21,861 bases of DNA, taken from positions 1 to 21,861 of IMG/VR virus record IMGVR_UViG_3300042305_000635; one strand, given 5' to 3'. The DNA comes from a virus. Shown here one piece after another: positions 5,177-12,682 of this stretch (position 1 is its first letter; each line of letters starts with the position of its first letter). The notes below the pieces were generated by a model. The model searched no databases and had not been told where the DNA came from. It saw only the letters and a program-made list of their open reading frames with translations. The translations under genes and the position numbers were made by a program.

Positions 5177-7509
5177 GACTCGATCTGCAACAACTGTCGG
5201 TGCCGGAAGCAGCGAGAGTGCTGAACAGCACGCCCGTTGGCGAGGTCATCGCGCCTCGCGTAGTGTATCGCCACCTCAACCGTGCTGGGCTAAAGATTGG
5301 CGATGGCAGGACGCTGCATCTGGTTCGCTATGCCGCCTGGCTATTTCGCGTTCGCAGCGAAGCCAAGCCAGAGCCAGGGAGCGAGCGGAGCGACTACGAG
5401 AAGGTCAAGGCCAGCGCAGCCCAACGCGCTCGCAACATATCCGAGGCTGGCCGCGATATAGCGGGCGACGATTGGGTGCGACCGGCCAAGGATCAGGCCA
5501 GAAAAGACGCGGCGACTATGGGGTTTCGTGCCTTCTGCGACTCATACTTTCCGCAGTTGTTCCATCTGCCGTGGTCAGAGGATCACCTTCGCGTCATCGC
5601 AAAGATCGAGCGAGCCGTGCTGGAAGGCGAGTTGTTTGCGATGGCAATGCCTCGCGGAAGCGGCAAGACAACGCTGTGCGAGATGGGATGCCTGTGGGCG
5701 ATGATGATCGGTGCGCATGAGTTCGTCGTGCTGATTGGATCTGACGAGAGCCATGCCGCTGATATGCTCGACTCGATCAAGAGCGAACTAGAGAACAACG
5801 ATCTTCTTGATGAGGATTGGTCCGAGATCACAGGCCCCATCAGAGCATTGGAGGGCATTCACCAGCGGGCCAAGGGTCAGTTGTTCAATGGTGATCGAAC
5901 GCACATCGGCTGGACATCCGGCGAGGTGGTGCTGCCTACAGTCCCAGGCTCGATGGCGTCTGGCGGAATCATTCGCGTAGGCGGCATCACTGGTCGAATC
6001 CGTGGCATGAAGTTCAAGAGGCCAGACGGTCGCAGCGTCAGGCCGTCGCTCGTGCTTGTGGACGATCCACAGACGGACGAATCGGCCAAGTCTCCGAGCC
6101 AGTGCGCGACGCGAGAGTCGATCCTCTCCGGTGCGATCCTCGGCCTCGCAGGCCCAGGCAAAAAGATCGCAGGGCTGATGACCGTCACTGTTGTGCAGCA
6201 GGACGATATGGCTGATCGCATGCTCGACCGCACCAAGCATCCAGCATGGCAGGGCGAGCGTACCAAGATGGTGTATTCGTTCCCGAAGAACGAGGTTCTT
6301 TGGGCGAAGTATTTCGACCTCCGCAGATCCGGGCAGGCGGAAGGCACAGGGACGATGGCTGCAACGCAGTTCTATGTCGAGAACCGCGATGCGATGGACG
6401 AAGGATCGGCAGTGTCCTGGCCCGAGCGTCACGATCCAGGCGAACTATCTGCCATCCAGCACGCGATGAACATTCGCTGCGACCGTGGAGACAACGCCTT
6501 CTACGCGGAGTATCAGAACGAGCCTCTGCCGTCGCTCACGGATCACATGGAGGTGCTGAGCGCCGAGGTCATCAACAAGAAGCGAAACGGCTACAAGCGA
6601 GGAGTCATTCCAGCCAAGGCCACGCGACTCACGGCATTTATCGACGTTCAGCAGACGATTTTGTATTGGATGGTCTGCGCCTGGGAAGACGATTTCAGCG
6701 GTGCGATCATCGACTACGGGACGCATCCAGAGCAGGGCCGTGCGTACTTCACGATGCGTGACGCCCAGAGAACGATCCAAGTCGAGCACCGAGAGTCTGC
6801 GTTTGAGGCCAACTTGTATGCTGCCCTGGAGCGGTGCGTCACGATGCTCTGCACTCGCGAGTACCGATTCGACGATGGTACGACGCAGCGGCTCGAGAGG
6901 ATGTTTATTGACGCAAACTGGGGAGCATCGACCGACATCGTCTACCAGTTCTGCCGAGCCACGCCATTCGCCAACATCGTGCTACCCTCTCACGGCCGCT
7001 ATGTCGGCGCATCGTCGCTACCCATGTCGGAATACGCGAAGCGTCTAGGCGACCGCATGGGGCCAAACTGGCGAATCCCAGGCACCGGAGGCAAGCGAGC
7101 CGTCAGGCATTGCCTGTTCGATACGAACTTCTGGAAGTCATTCGCCGTAGCACGATTCCAGACTGTGATCGGGGAGTCTGGGTGCTTGACGCTGTTTAGC
7201 GACTACGATCACGGCCTGCTGTGCGATCACTTGCTGGCAGAGGCTCCCGTGAGAACAGAGGCTCGCGGAAGGGTTGTCGATGAGTGGAAAACCAAGATAG
7301 TCGGCCAGGATAATCACTGGTTTGACTGCTTGGTGGGATGCTGCGTCGGAGCGTCTGTGTGCGGCGTGAGGACTGTCGGTGTCGAAGTGCAGTCAGGTCA
7401 GCGGAAGAAATACGCTGGAGGCTCTGCGGAAACAGCCAAGCCGCAAGTATCGCAGCGAAAAAGGTACGGCACGGCTGGCGTTGTGGATGATGCGAACCTA
7501 GTCGGGTAA
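5173..7509 (+). CDS. terL: Terminase large subunit (packaging ATPase/nuclease)
   Basis: TerL drives DNA into the prohead and cuts the concatemer. With TTG 5173 as start (778 residues), a small extra N-terminal module (about 1-55) precedes the ATPase. The Walker A-like AMPRGSGKTT is at 158-167, Walker B 'LVLVDD' ends at D297-D298, and a TVTVVQQDDM coupling segment follows. The C-terminal RNase H-like nuclease shows FIDVQ (D491), MFIDANWG (D580) and HWFDCLVG (D718) as its three acidic positions. All expected motifs are present, so it looks functional. The start is uncertain: TTG 5173 overlaps the upstream TGA, GTG 5200 is also possible, and GTG 5140 lies further inside the upstream gene. A gpW-position gene and a lambda-type portal follow, as in lambda-like packaging modules. 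Confidence 0.92.
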   Translation: MRLDLQQLSVPEAARVLNSTPVGEVIAPRVVYRHLNRAGLKIGDGRTLHLVRYAAWLFRVRSEAKPEPGSERSDYEKVKASAAQRARNISEAGRDIAGDDWVRPAKDQARKDAATMGFRAFCDSYFPQLFHLPWSEDHLRVIAKIERAVLEGELFAMAMPRGSGKTTLCEMGCLWAMMIGAHEFVVLIGSDESHAADMLDSIKSELENNDLLDEDWSEITGPIRALEGIHQRAKGQLFNGDRTHIGWTSGEVVLPTVPGSMASGGIIRVGGITGRIRGMKFKRPDGRSVRPSLVLVDDPQTDESAKSPSQCATRESILSGAILGLAGPGKKIAGLMTVTVVQQDDMADRMLDRTKHPAWQGERTKMVYSFPKNEVLWAKYFDLRRSGQAEGTGTMAATQFYVENRDAMDEGSAVSWPERHDPGELSAIQHAMNIRCDRGDNAFYAEYQNEPLPSLTDHMEVLSAEVINKKRNGYKRGVIPAKATRLTAFIDVQQTILYWMVCAWEDDFSGAIIDYGTHPEQGRAYFTMRDAQRTIQVEHRESAFEANLYAALERCVTMLCTREYRFDDGTTQRLERMFIDANWGASTDIVYQFCRATPFANIVLPSHGRYVGASSLPMSEYAKRLGDRMGPNWRIPGTGGKRAVRHCLFDTNFWKSFAVARFQTVIGESGCLTLFSDYDHGLLCDHLLAEAPVRTEARGRVVDEWKTKIVGQDNHWFDCLVGCCVGASVCGVRTVGVEVQSGQRKKYAGGSAETAKPQVSQRKRYGTAGVVDDANLVG

Positions 7510-7530
7510 CATGGCGGAGGAGGTGCCGCC

Positions 7531-7803
7531 ATGATTTCTCAAGAGCAGATCGACGCACTGGTGGCAACGCTGCTGGCGAATGCCGCAGGGCCTGCGAGCG
7601 CCAGCAACGATACCGGCAGCGTTACGCAGCGTAGCGTCACCGAACTGATCGAGGCCGTGAGGTTCATCGCATCCATGAAGGGCGCAAACAACGCCACTCG
7701 CGGGCTGCGGATGAACGCACTGCGTCCAGCGGGCTCCGTCTTCGGCCACGGCGAAATCGCCGCCATTTCAGCCGACGAATACTTCTACCGTAGGTTTGTC
7801 TAG
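7531..7803 (+). CDS. Small head-tail connector candidate (gpW position)
   Basis: This 90-residue protein starts at ATG 7531, 7 bases after GGAGGAGG (7516-7523), one of the strongest ribosome binding sites in the window. It has an N-terminal helix (ISQEQIDALVATLLAN), a polar stretch, and 'SVTQRSVTELIEAVRFIAS', which recalls the gpW pattern of a short beta hairpin with 'TQ.S..ELI' and a helix. A C-terminal tail is rich in Arg and aromatics. The gene lies exactly between terminase and portal, where lambda carries W (head completion, portal plug). It overlaps the portal start by one base (TAGTG). The gpW assignment rests mainly on position and size. Confidence 0.75.
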   Translation: MISQEQIDALVATLLANAAGPASASNDTGSVTQRSVTELIEAVRFIASMKGANNATRGLRMNALRPAGSVFGHGEIAAISADEYFYRRFV

Positions 7804-9593
7804 TGAGCATCATCGGACGCATCTTGGGGCGTAAGCCCGCTGCACGACCGGCTGCGCATATCCCAATTCAGCGTCTGCGCAGTCGGTACGATGCCGCGCA
7901 GACCACGAACGACAACTCGCTGCATTGGGTCATGGCCGATCCGCTGTCGGCGGATGCTGGAATGACTGCGGCCGTTCGCAGGACTTTGCGGAACCGCGCT
8001 CGCTACGAATCAGCCAACAACTCATACTGCCGCGGCATTGTGCTGACGCTTGCCAACGACACCGTGGGGACAGGGCCGCGTATCAAGGTAAACACCTCCA
8101 GCCCTTCCGCCGACCGCGTCATCGAGCAGAACTTTCACGATTGGATGGAGTCGATCTCGCTGCCGGATAAGTTGCGAACCATGCGTCAGGCCCAGTGCGT
8201 TGACGGCGAAGTGTTCGCAATGATGGTGACGAACCCGCTTCTGGAGGGAGTCCAACTCGATCTGAGGCTGATCGAGGCTGACATGGTGGCAACGCCCAGC
8301 CCGTGGCTCAGCCGTGAAGTTGACGGCATCGAGTACGACAAGGCCGGGAACCCCGTCATTTACCACCTCCTAACGTCCCACCCTGGCGCGCTCTATGCCC
8401 TGCCGAGCATGGAGTACAGTCGCATCGCTGCCGAGATGATGATGCACCTCTATCGCGCCGACAGGCCCGGCCAGAGTCGCGGCATCTCTGAACTGACATC
8501 GGCACTGCCGCTGTTTGCGATGTTGCGTCGATACACGCTCGCGACCCTGTCTGCTGCTGAAACGGCGGCTGACTTCGCGGCGGTGCTGTTCACCAACTCC
8601 CCGGCGAACGAACTGCCGGAAGTCGAGCCGTTTGTCCCACTGAACATCCAGCCTCGATCCATGATGGCTCTGCCGGAAGGCTGGCAACTGGGCCAGATGC
8701 AGAGCGAGCAGCCGACAACGACCTACGGCAATTTCAAGACGGAGATCCTCAACGAGATCGCCCGCTGCCTGAACATGCCTTTCAACATCGCTGCCTGCAA
8801 CAGCAGCGCGTACAACTACTCCAGCGGCCGGCTCGATCACCAGACCTACTTCAAGTCGATCCGCATCGAGCGCGAGAGCATGAAGGCTCGCGTTCTGGAC
8901 CGACTGTTTCGTGCATGGGTAGATGAGGCTTCCGCAGTCGCTGGATTCATTCCAGACGGTGCAGGCCCGTCCATGAACTGGAACTGGACTTGGGTCTGGG
9001 ACGGCAGCGAACACATCGACCCGCAGGCAGAGGCGTCTGCGCAGCAGACAAGGCTCGACGCAAACACCACTACGCTTGCTGCCGAATACGCGAAACTCGG
9101 CAAGGATTGGGAAACCGAACTTGAGCAGCGTGGTCGCGAAATCAAGAAGATGCAGGAACTCGGCCTGATTCCATCGCAGGCTGCCGCGCCAACGCCTGCA
9201 GCCGAGCCTGTGGAGCAGGGGACGGAAGACTACGAAGAAGAGGAGGATGAGGAAGACGCCGATCTGGCGGAAATGGCCGACGATGGATTCGTGCCGCCGC
9301 GGGCCGCTCGCGAAGAAGCGGAGCGAGGCTTGGCGTGGAGGCGAGAGTACGGTAGGGGCGGGACTGCTGTCGGCATTGCCAGGGCCAGGGACATTGCGGC
9401 CGGAAAGCCACTGTCTGCCAGCACGATCAAGCGAATGGTTTCGTTCTTCGCTCGGCACGAAGTAGACAAGCAGGGCAAGGGCTGGAGCCCCGGCTCCGAG
9501 GGATACCCTTCAAATGGCCGCATCGCATGGGCAATGTGGGGTGGGGACTCTGGCCGAGCGTTCGCAAACAAGGTCGCCAGGAAACTAGGGTGA
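7803..9593 (+). CDS. Lambda-family portal protein with extra C-terminal domain
   Basis: This 596-residue protein starts at GTG 7803, overlapping the upstream stop. The portal ring is the DNA entry channel of the prohead. The body matches the lambda gpB family: 'RRTLRNRARYESANNSYCRGIVLTLANDTVGTGPRI', 'GEVFAMMVTNP', 'LRLIEADMVATP', 'HLYRADRPGQSRGIS', then 'EIARCLNMPFNIA' and 'NYSSGRLDHQTYFKSIRIER'. After a helical stem, an acidic linker (about 470-494, EDYEEEEDEEDADLAEM) leads to a compact extra domain at about 500-596. It contains 'RARDIAAGKPLSASTIKRMVSFFARHEVDK' and 'IAWAMWGGDSGRAFANKV'. I recall this module from other phage proteins but cannot name it. The extension makes the protein longer than lambda gpB (533 residues). 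Confidence 0.92.
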   Translation: MSIIGRILGRKPAARPAAHIPIQRLRSRYDAAQTTNDNSLHWVMADPLSADAGMTAAVRRTLRNRARYESANNSYCRGIVLTLANDTVGTGPRIKVNTSSPSADRVIEQNFHDWMESISLPDKLRTMRQAQCVDGEVFAMMVTNPLLEGVQLDLRLIEADMVATPSPWLSREVDGIEYDKAGNPVIYHLLTSHPGALYALPSMEYSRIAAEMMMHLYRADRPGQSRGISELTSALPLFAMLRRYTLATLSAAETAADFAAVLFTNSPANELPEVEPFVPLNIQPRSMMALPEGWQLGQMQSEQPTTTYGNFKTEILNEIARCLNMPFNIAACNSSAYNYSSGRLDHQTYFKSIRIERESMKARVLDRLFRAWVDEASAVAGFIPDGAGPSMNWNWTWVWDGSEHIDPQAEASAQQTRLDANTTTLAAEYAKLGKDWETELEQRGREIKKMQELGLIPSQAAAPTPAAEPVEQGTEDYEEEEDEEDADLAEMADDGFVPPRAAREEAERGLAWRREYGRGGTAVGIARARDIAAGKPLSASTIKRMVSFFARHEVDKQGKGWSPGSEGYPSNGRIAWAMWGGDSGRAFANKVARKLG

Positions 9594-9602
9594 GGTGATG
9601 AG

Positions 9603-9674
9603 ATGCCGCAGTTCATCGCCGCAGAAGAGTACGAAGACGATGACGAATGCGATCCGTTCATCGAGTTCCTATAG
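9603..9674 (+). CDS. Acidic 23-residue small ORF
   Basis: ATG 9603 lies shortly after AGGTGA, which spans the portal stop (9591-9593). The peptide is very acidic (AEEYEDDDECD within 23 residues) with a hydrophobic end (FIEFL). It is too short for most gene finders. Support comes from the ribosome binding site and from position in an otherwise unexplained gap before the capsid promoter. It could be a genuine microprotein, a leader peptide or chance. Confidence 0.35.
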   Translation: MPQFIAAEEYEDDDECDPFIEFL

Positions 9675-9703
9675 GCCGCACGCGGCTCCGCACATCTAAG
9701 GTG

Positions 9704-9732
9704 TTGTATTTTTTTCTTGGAGCGGTTACACA
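9704..9732 (+). promoter_or_regulatory. Candidate promoter before the capsid gene, predicted leaderless
   Basis: TTGTAT (9704-9709) and TACACA (9727-9732) are 17 bases apart in an AT-rich gap with a T7 tract. The capsid ATG (9740) is 7 bases after the -10 box, the same geometry as the promoter at 2878-2907. The closest GGAG is 17 bases before the ATG, too far to act as a ribosome binding site. Box matches are weak (3 of 6 each), so confidence is limited. Confidence 0.35.
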
Positions 9733-9739
9733 AGATCGT

Positions 9740-11620
9740 ATGAGCGACACGCTGAAAGTGACCGCCGACATCTGCTTTGAGGGCGAGGCCGTGCAGGCCG
9801 CCGCCAGCAATGCTGAAGGCTTGATGCAGCCGCAAGGGCCGCGTCGATTCAAGGTCAATGCGTACACTGGTGGTGCAATCAGCCAGCCCTGGTCGCGCGA
9901 GCCGGTCATCGTTGATTTGCAGGGCATGACTTGGACGAACAAGCGGCGTCCGATCCTGCTTCAGCACTCGTACGAACTCGATTCAATTCTCGGCCAGACC
10001 ACCGACGTTCGCGTCGAGGGTCGCAATCTTGTCGTGGAAGCCGAGATGATTGGCGGCAACGCCAGTTCCGACAAGGTCATCGCGTTGGCCGAGCGCGGCT
10101 ACCAGTGGCAGGCGTCGATTGGTGCGGATGTCCTCCGTGCCGAGAAACTGCCTGCTGGCGAAACCGCGATGGTCAACGGTCAAGCGATCACTGGGCCAGC
10201 GCGAATCGTTCGTGCTTCCCGGCTGCGTGAAGTTTCTGTAGTCACCCTAGGCGCGGACGATAATACGTCCGCTTCTCTCGCCGCCACGGCGGCACAACCA
10301 GAGGAGAGTTCCATGTCGGACGAGAGCCGCGAAGCCGTTGAAGCCGTCACCGAGGTCGCCACGCCCGTCGCTGCCACGGCTGCGATCAACGAAGACGCCA
10401 TCGCGGAAAAGGTCGCCGCCAAGCTTCTCGCCGCGCAGTCGGCGCAGAAGGTGGAGTCGATCCGCGCCGCTCGTCCCTCCGCTCCCGCCGTGCATGTGGA
10501 GCAGAATCGCGAGGCGATCAGCGATGTGCTGAAGGCCGCGATCTGCCAGAGCGCTCGCCTCGCCAACGTCGAGAAGGAGTTCTCGCCGCAGGTGCTGGAG
10601 GCCGCCCAGAAGAAGTACAAGGGCGGCATCGGACTCGGCGAACTGCTCGTCGAGGCGGCCCGCGCCAACGGCTACGAAGGTCGCACCACGTTCCGCGACG
10701 AGTCGTACTCGCGTCCGATCCTGCGAGCGGCGTTCGCCACGCACGACATCTCCGACATCCTGTCGGCGACCGTCAACAAGTCGCTCCTCCAGGGCTTCAC
10801 CACGGTCGACAACACTTGGTCGCGCGTCAGCACCACGCGATCCGTGGCCGACTTCAAGACCGTCACCTCCTACCGTCTGACGGGCGGCTTCAAGTTTGAA
10901 GAGATGAGCGGCAAGCACGAGTTCAAGCTGGCGGCTGCCGGGAACGTCAAGTACCAGAACTCCGCTCGCACCTACGGCATCTCGACGAACGTGACCCGCG
11001 AGGACATCATCAACGACGATCTCGGTGCGATCACGGCGGTGCCTTCCCGTATCGGGCGAGGTGCGGCTCTGAAACTCAACGAGGTCTTCTGGACGGCCTT
11101 CCTCAACAACTCGACGTTCTTCACGAGCGGCAACAAGAACCTCGGCAGTGGCTCTGGCTCGGCGTTCGGGATCGACGGCCTCACTGCCGCCGAGATCCTG
11201 TTCCTCGACCAGACGGACGATGACGGCTACCCGCTCGCGGTGTCGCCTTCGATCCTGCTGGTGCCGACGGCGCTCAACGCCAAGGCCCTGCAACTGCGGA
11301 CTGCCACGGAGATTCGCGACACGAACTCCAGCACGAAGTACCCGACCGCGAATCCGCACGCCGGGAAGTACGAGATCATCACGACGCCTTACCTGTCGAA
11401 CTCGTCGTTCACGGGCAACTCGACCGCTGCCTACTACCTCCTTGCCTCGCCGCAAGACCTGTCCACTATCGAGGTGGCGTTCCTCAACGGGGTGCAGCAG
11501 CCGACCGTCGAGCAGGCTGACCTCGACTTCTCGCTGCTCGGCATCCAGATGCGTGGTTACTTCGACTTCGGCGTGGCGATGGTCGAGCCGCGTGCCGGTG
11601 TCAAGATGGCCGGTTCGTGA
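9740..11620 (+). CDS. Prohead protease-major capsid protein fusion
   Basis: This 626-residue protein starts at ATG 9740; the frame open back to 9647 has no support there. Residues 1-190 fit a prohead protease of the HK97/Mu-like fold: 'RRPILLQHSYELDSILG' gives H76 and 'YQWQASIGAD' gives S126, a plausible His/Ser pair, followed by 'LREVSVVTLGAD'. Residues about 192-290 are Ala/Glu-rich and helical, like a scaffold or delta domain. From about 310 the major capsid protein follows ('THDISDILSATVNKSLLQGF', 'DFKTVTSYRLTGGFKFEEMS', 'TREDIINDDLGA', 'NEVFWTAFLNN'), similar to Mu gpT-type heads. A strong internal start (M192) could yield capsid without protease. No separate protease or scaffold gene is present, consistent with fusion. 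Codons in the capsid part favour C/G in third position, as expected for an abundant product. Confidence 0.9.
   Translation: MSDTLKVTADICFEGEAVQAAASNAEGLMQPQGPRRFKVNAYTGGAISQPWSREPVIVDLQGMTWTNKRRPILLQHSYELDSILGQTTDVRVEGRNLVVEAEMIGGNASSDKVIALAERGYQWQASIGADVLRAEKLPAGETAMVNGQAITGPARIVRASRLREVSVVTLGADDNTSASLAATAAQPEESSMSDESREAVEAVTEVATPVAATAAINEDAIAEKVAAKLLAAQSAQKVESIRAARPSAPAVHVEQNREAISDVLKAAICQSARLANVEKEFSPQVLEAAQKKYKGGIGLGELLVEAARANGYEGRTTFRDESYSRPILRAAFATHDISDILSATVNKSLLQGFTTVDNTWSRVSTTRSVADFKTVTSYRLTGGFKFEEMSGKHEFKLAAAGNVKYQNSARTYGISTNVTREDIINDDLGAITAVPSRIGRGAALKLNEVFWTAFLNNSTFFTSGNKNLGSGSGSAFGIDGLTAAEILFLDQTDDDGYPLAVSPSILLVPTALNAKALQLRTATEIRDTNSSTKYPTANPHAGKYEIITTPYLSNSSFTGNSTAAYYLLASPQDLSTIEVAFLNGVQQPTVEQADLDFSLLGIQMRGYFDFGVAMVEPRAGVKMAGS
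10301..10315 (+). promoter_or_regulatory. Internal ribosome binding site and start inside the protease-capsid gene
   Basis: GAGGAG (10301-10306) stands 6 bases before an in-frame ATG (10313), exactly at the protease/scaffold boundary. It would give a 435-residue scaffold-capsid product. A small GC hairpin (GCCGC/GCGGC, 10280-10293) lies just upstream. The spacing is better than at the gene's own start, which has no ribosome binding site. Confidence 0.6.
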
Positions 11621-11665
11621 TCGACACCAATTCATCAGAAACCCTCACGGTAAGGAGAAAGTAAA

Positions 11666-11995
11666 GTGGCTTCCCCCATCGCTCCAGGCTTCCGCGTCGA
11701 TTACACGCCCGGCTCCGACGTTGCGCTCGGTGCCGTGGTCGTGCAGGGCGACCTCGTCGGAATCGCGGATCGTCCGCTCCCGGCCAACAAACTCGGCGCT
11801 CTCGCCATCGCTGGCATCTTCTCGATGCCCAAGGCGACCGGCACCGGCACTGCCCTGACCGTGGGCGCGAAGGTTTACTGGGACGCTTCGACCAGCAAGG
11901 TGACTGGCACGGCCTCCACCAACGTCTACGTTGGCAAGGTCGTGGCCGCTGCTGGGACGAGCGACTCAGCCGTCCAAGTTCTGCTCACCCCGTGA
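11666..11995 (+). CDS. DUF2190-like capsid decoration protein
   Basis: This 109-residue protein starts at GTG 11666 after AAGGAG (from 11653). It is small, all-beta and rich in Gly/Ala/Val: 'DVALGAVVVQGDLVGIADRPLPANKLGALAIAGIFSMPKATGTGTALTVGAKVYWD', then 'VYVGKVVAAAGTSDSAVQVLL'. This is the DUF2190 pattern, a family that sits next to major capsid genes and includes capsid cement or decoration proteins. Codon use is as strongly C/G-ending as in the capsid region, suggesting high copy number. The position right after the capsid gene supports decoration (lambda gpD role). The family call is recalled consensus; the virion role is inference. Confidence 0.82.
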   Translation: MASPIAPGFRVDYTPGSDVALGAVVVQGDLVGIADRPLPANKLGALAIAGIFSMPKATGTGTALTVGAKVYWDASTSKVTGTASTNVYVGKVVAAAGTSDSAVQVLLTP

Positions 11996-12010
11996 AGCAA
12001 AGAGTGAGCC

Positions 12011-12391
12011 ATGTCAGACATCCTTGCGGATGGTGCTGCATGGCTCGACGGGATGCGGCGGGCGCATCTGTCGCGCCATGTGTCCTACAAGCGTGATGGC
12101 GTAACCTCGCCGTGCCTCGCCACCATTTCGTCGAGCGTCTTTGAGACGCAGACAGAGATGGGCGTCGTTGAACGCTGGGAAAGCCGCGACTTTATCGTGT
12201 CTGCTGGCGATATGCCAATGGACTATCCAGAGCGCGGCGACTACATTACCGACACAATCGGCGGCGTTGCGGTAACATATCAAGTGTCTGCTCCGCGAGG
12301 CGCCCCGGTGTGGAAGTGGGCTGACGCAAGCAGGACCGCAATGAGAATCCACACCACAGCAATCGTCGATCCAAGCCTGCCGCAGGAGTAA
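12011..12391 (+). CDS. Head-tail joining / head completion candidate (gpFII-like position)
   Basis: This 126-residue protein starts at ATG 12011. An N-terminal helix (ILADGAAWLDGMRRAHLSRHVSYKRDG) is followed by a beta-rich body: 'FETQTEMGVVERWESRDFIVSAGDM', 'PERGDYITDTIGGVAVTYQVSAPRG' and a terminal 'MRIHTTAIV'. The layout (helix, strand, 'RDFIV', 'RGD.I', 'Y.V') resembles lambda gpFII and related head-closure proteins of similar length. Its place after capsid and decoration genes fits head completion. I see no motif that proves the family, so the function is mainly positional inference. Confidence 0.75.
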   Translation: MSDILADGAAWLDGMRRAHLSRHVSYKRDGVTSPCLATISSSVFETQTEMGVVERWESRDFIVSAGDMPMDYPERGDYITDTIGGVAVTYQVSAPRGAPVWKWADASRTAMRIHTTAIVDPSLPQE

Positions 12392-12394
12392 GTC

Positions 12395-12670
12395 ATGGTC
12401 AATTCTATTGCGGTTGAGGAAGCTCAGGTGACAGTGCTTGCGCCTCGCTCTCCTGGCTATCGCTTCATAGCCATCTCAAACAACGGCAGCAGCGCAGCGT
12501 ATCTCATGCTTTTCCAGGACGATAGCGCGCTGACGACCAGCAACGGCATCGTCTTGCAGCCCGGTTCCGCGATCCTGCTCGACCAGGATGACTCGCCAAT
12601 TCTGAACAACGGCATTTACGCGATCTGCGCGGAAACTCAGTCCACTACTCTCGCCGTCCAGGCGTACTGA
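12395..12670 (+). CDS. Small beta-rich virion-like protein, hypothetical
   Basis: This 91-residue protein starts at ATG 12395, after GGAG about 8 bases upstream. The sequence suggests a small beta sandwich ('YRFIAISNNGSSAAYLMLFQDDSALTTSNGIVLQPGSAILLDQDDSP', 'GIYAICAETQSTTLAVQAY'). This style, with a 'NGIVL.PG' turn and closing 'TLAVQAY' strand, is common in small phage decoration or fibre-base domains, but I do not recognise a named family. It is the first of four small genes between the head and tail modules. Confidence 0.7.
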   Translation: MVNSIAVEEAQVTVLAPRSPGYRFIAISNNGSSAAYLMLFQDDSALTTSNGIVLQPGSAILLDQDDSPILNNGIYAICAETQSTTLAVQAY

Positions 12671-12682
12671 TCGAAGAGACTC

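Noticed and set aside
5055-5720. Plus-strand open frame overlapping the TerL N-terminus
   Set aside because: It is out of frame with both the small protein and TerL, and its Arg/Ser-rich translation looks non-coding.
8370-9458. Minus-strand open frame (362 codons) opposite the portal gene
   Set aside because: Low-complexity translation without recognisable motifs; the plus strand encodes a clear portal protein.
9675-9716. Intrinsic terminator after the portal (GCCGC-AC-GCGGC, later T7)
   Set aside because: The loop would be two bases and the T-run is more than 20 bases away, so the geometry does not fit a terminator.
10247-11635. Long minus-strand open frame (462 codons) opposite the capsid gene
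   Set aside because: It mirrors a gene with strong C/G third positions, which removes antisense stops. Its translation is Arg/Gly-rich with no domain or ribosome binding site.
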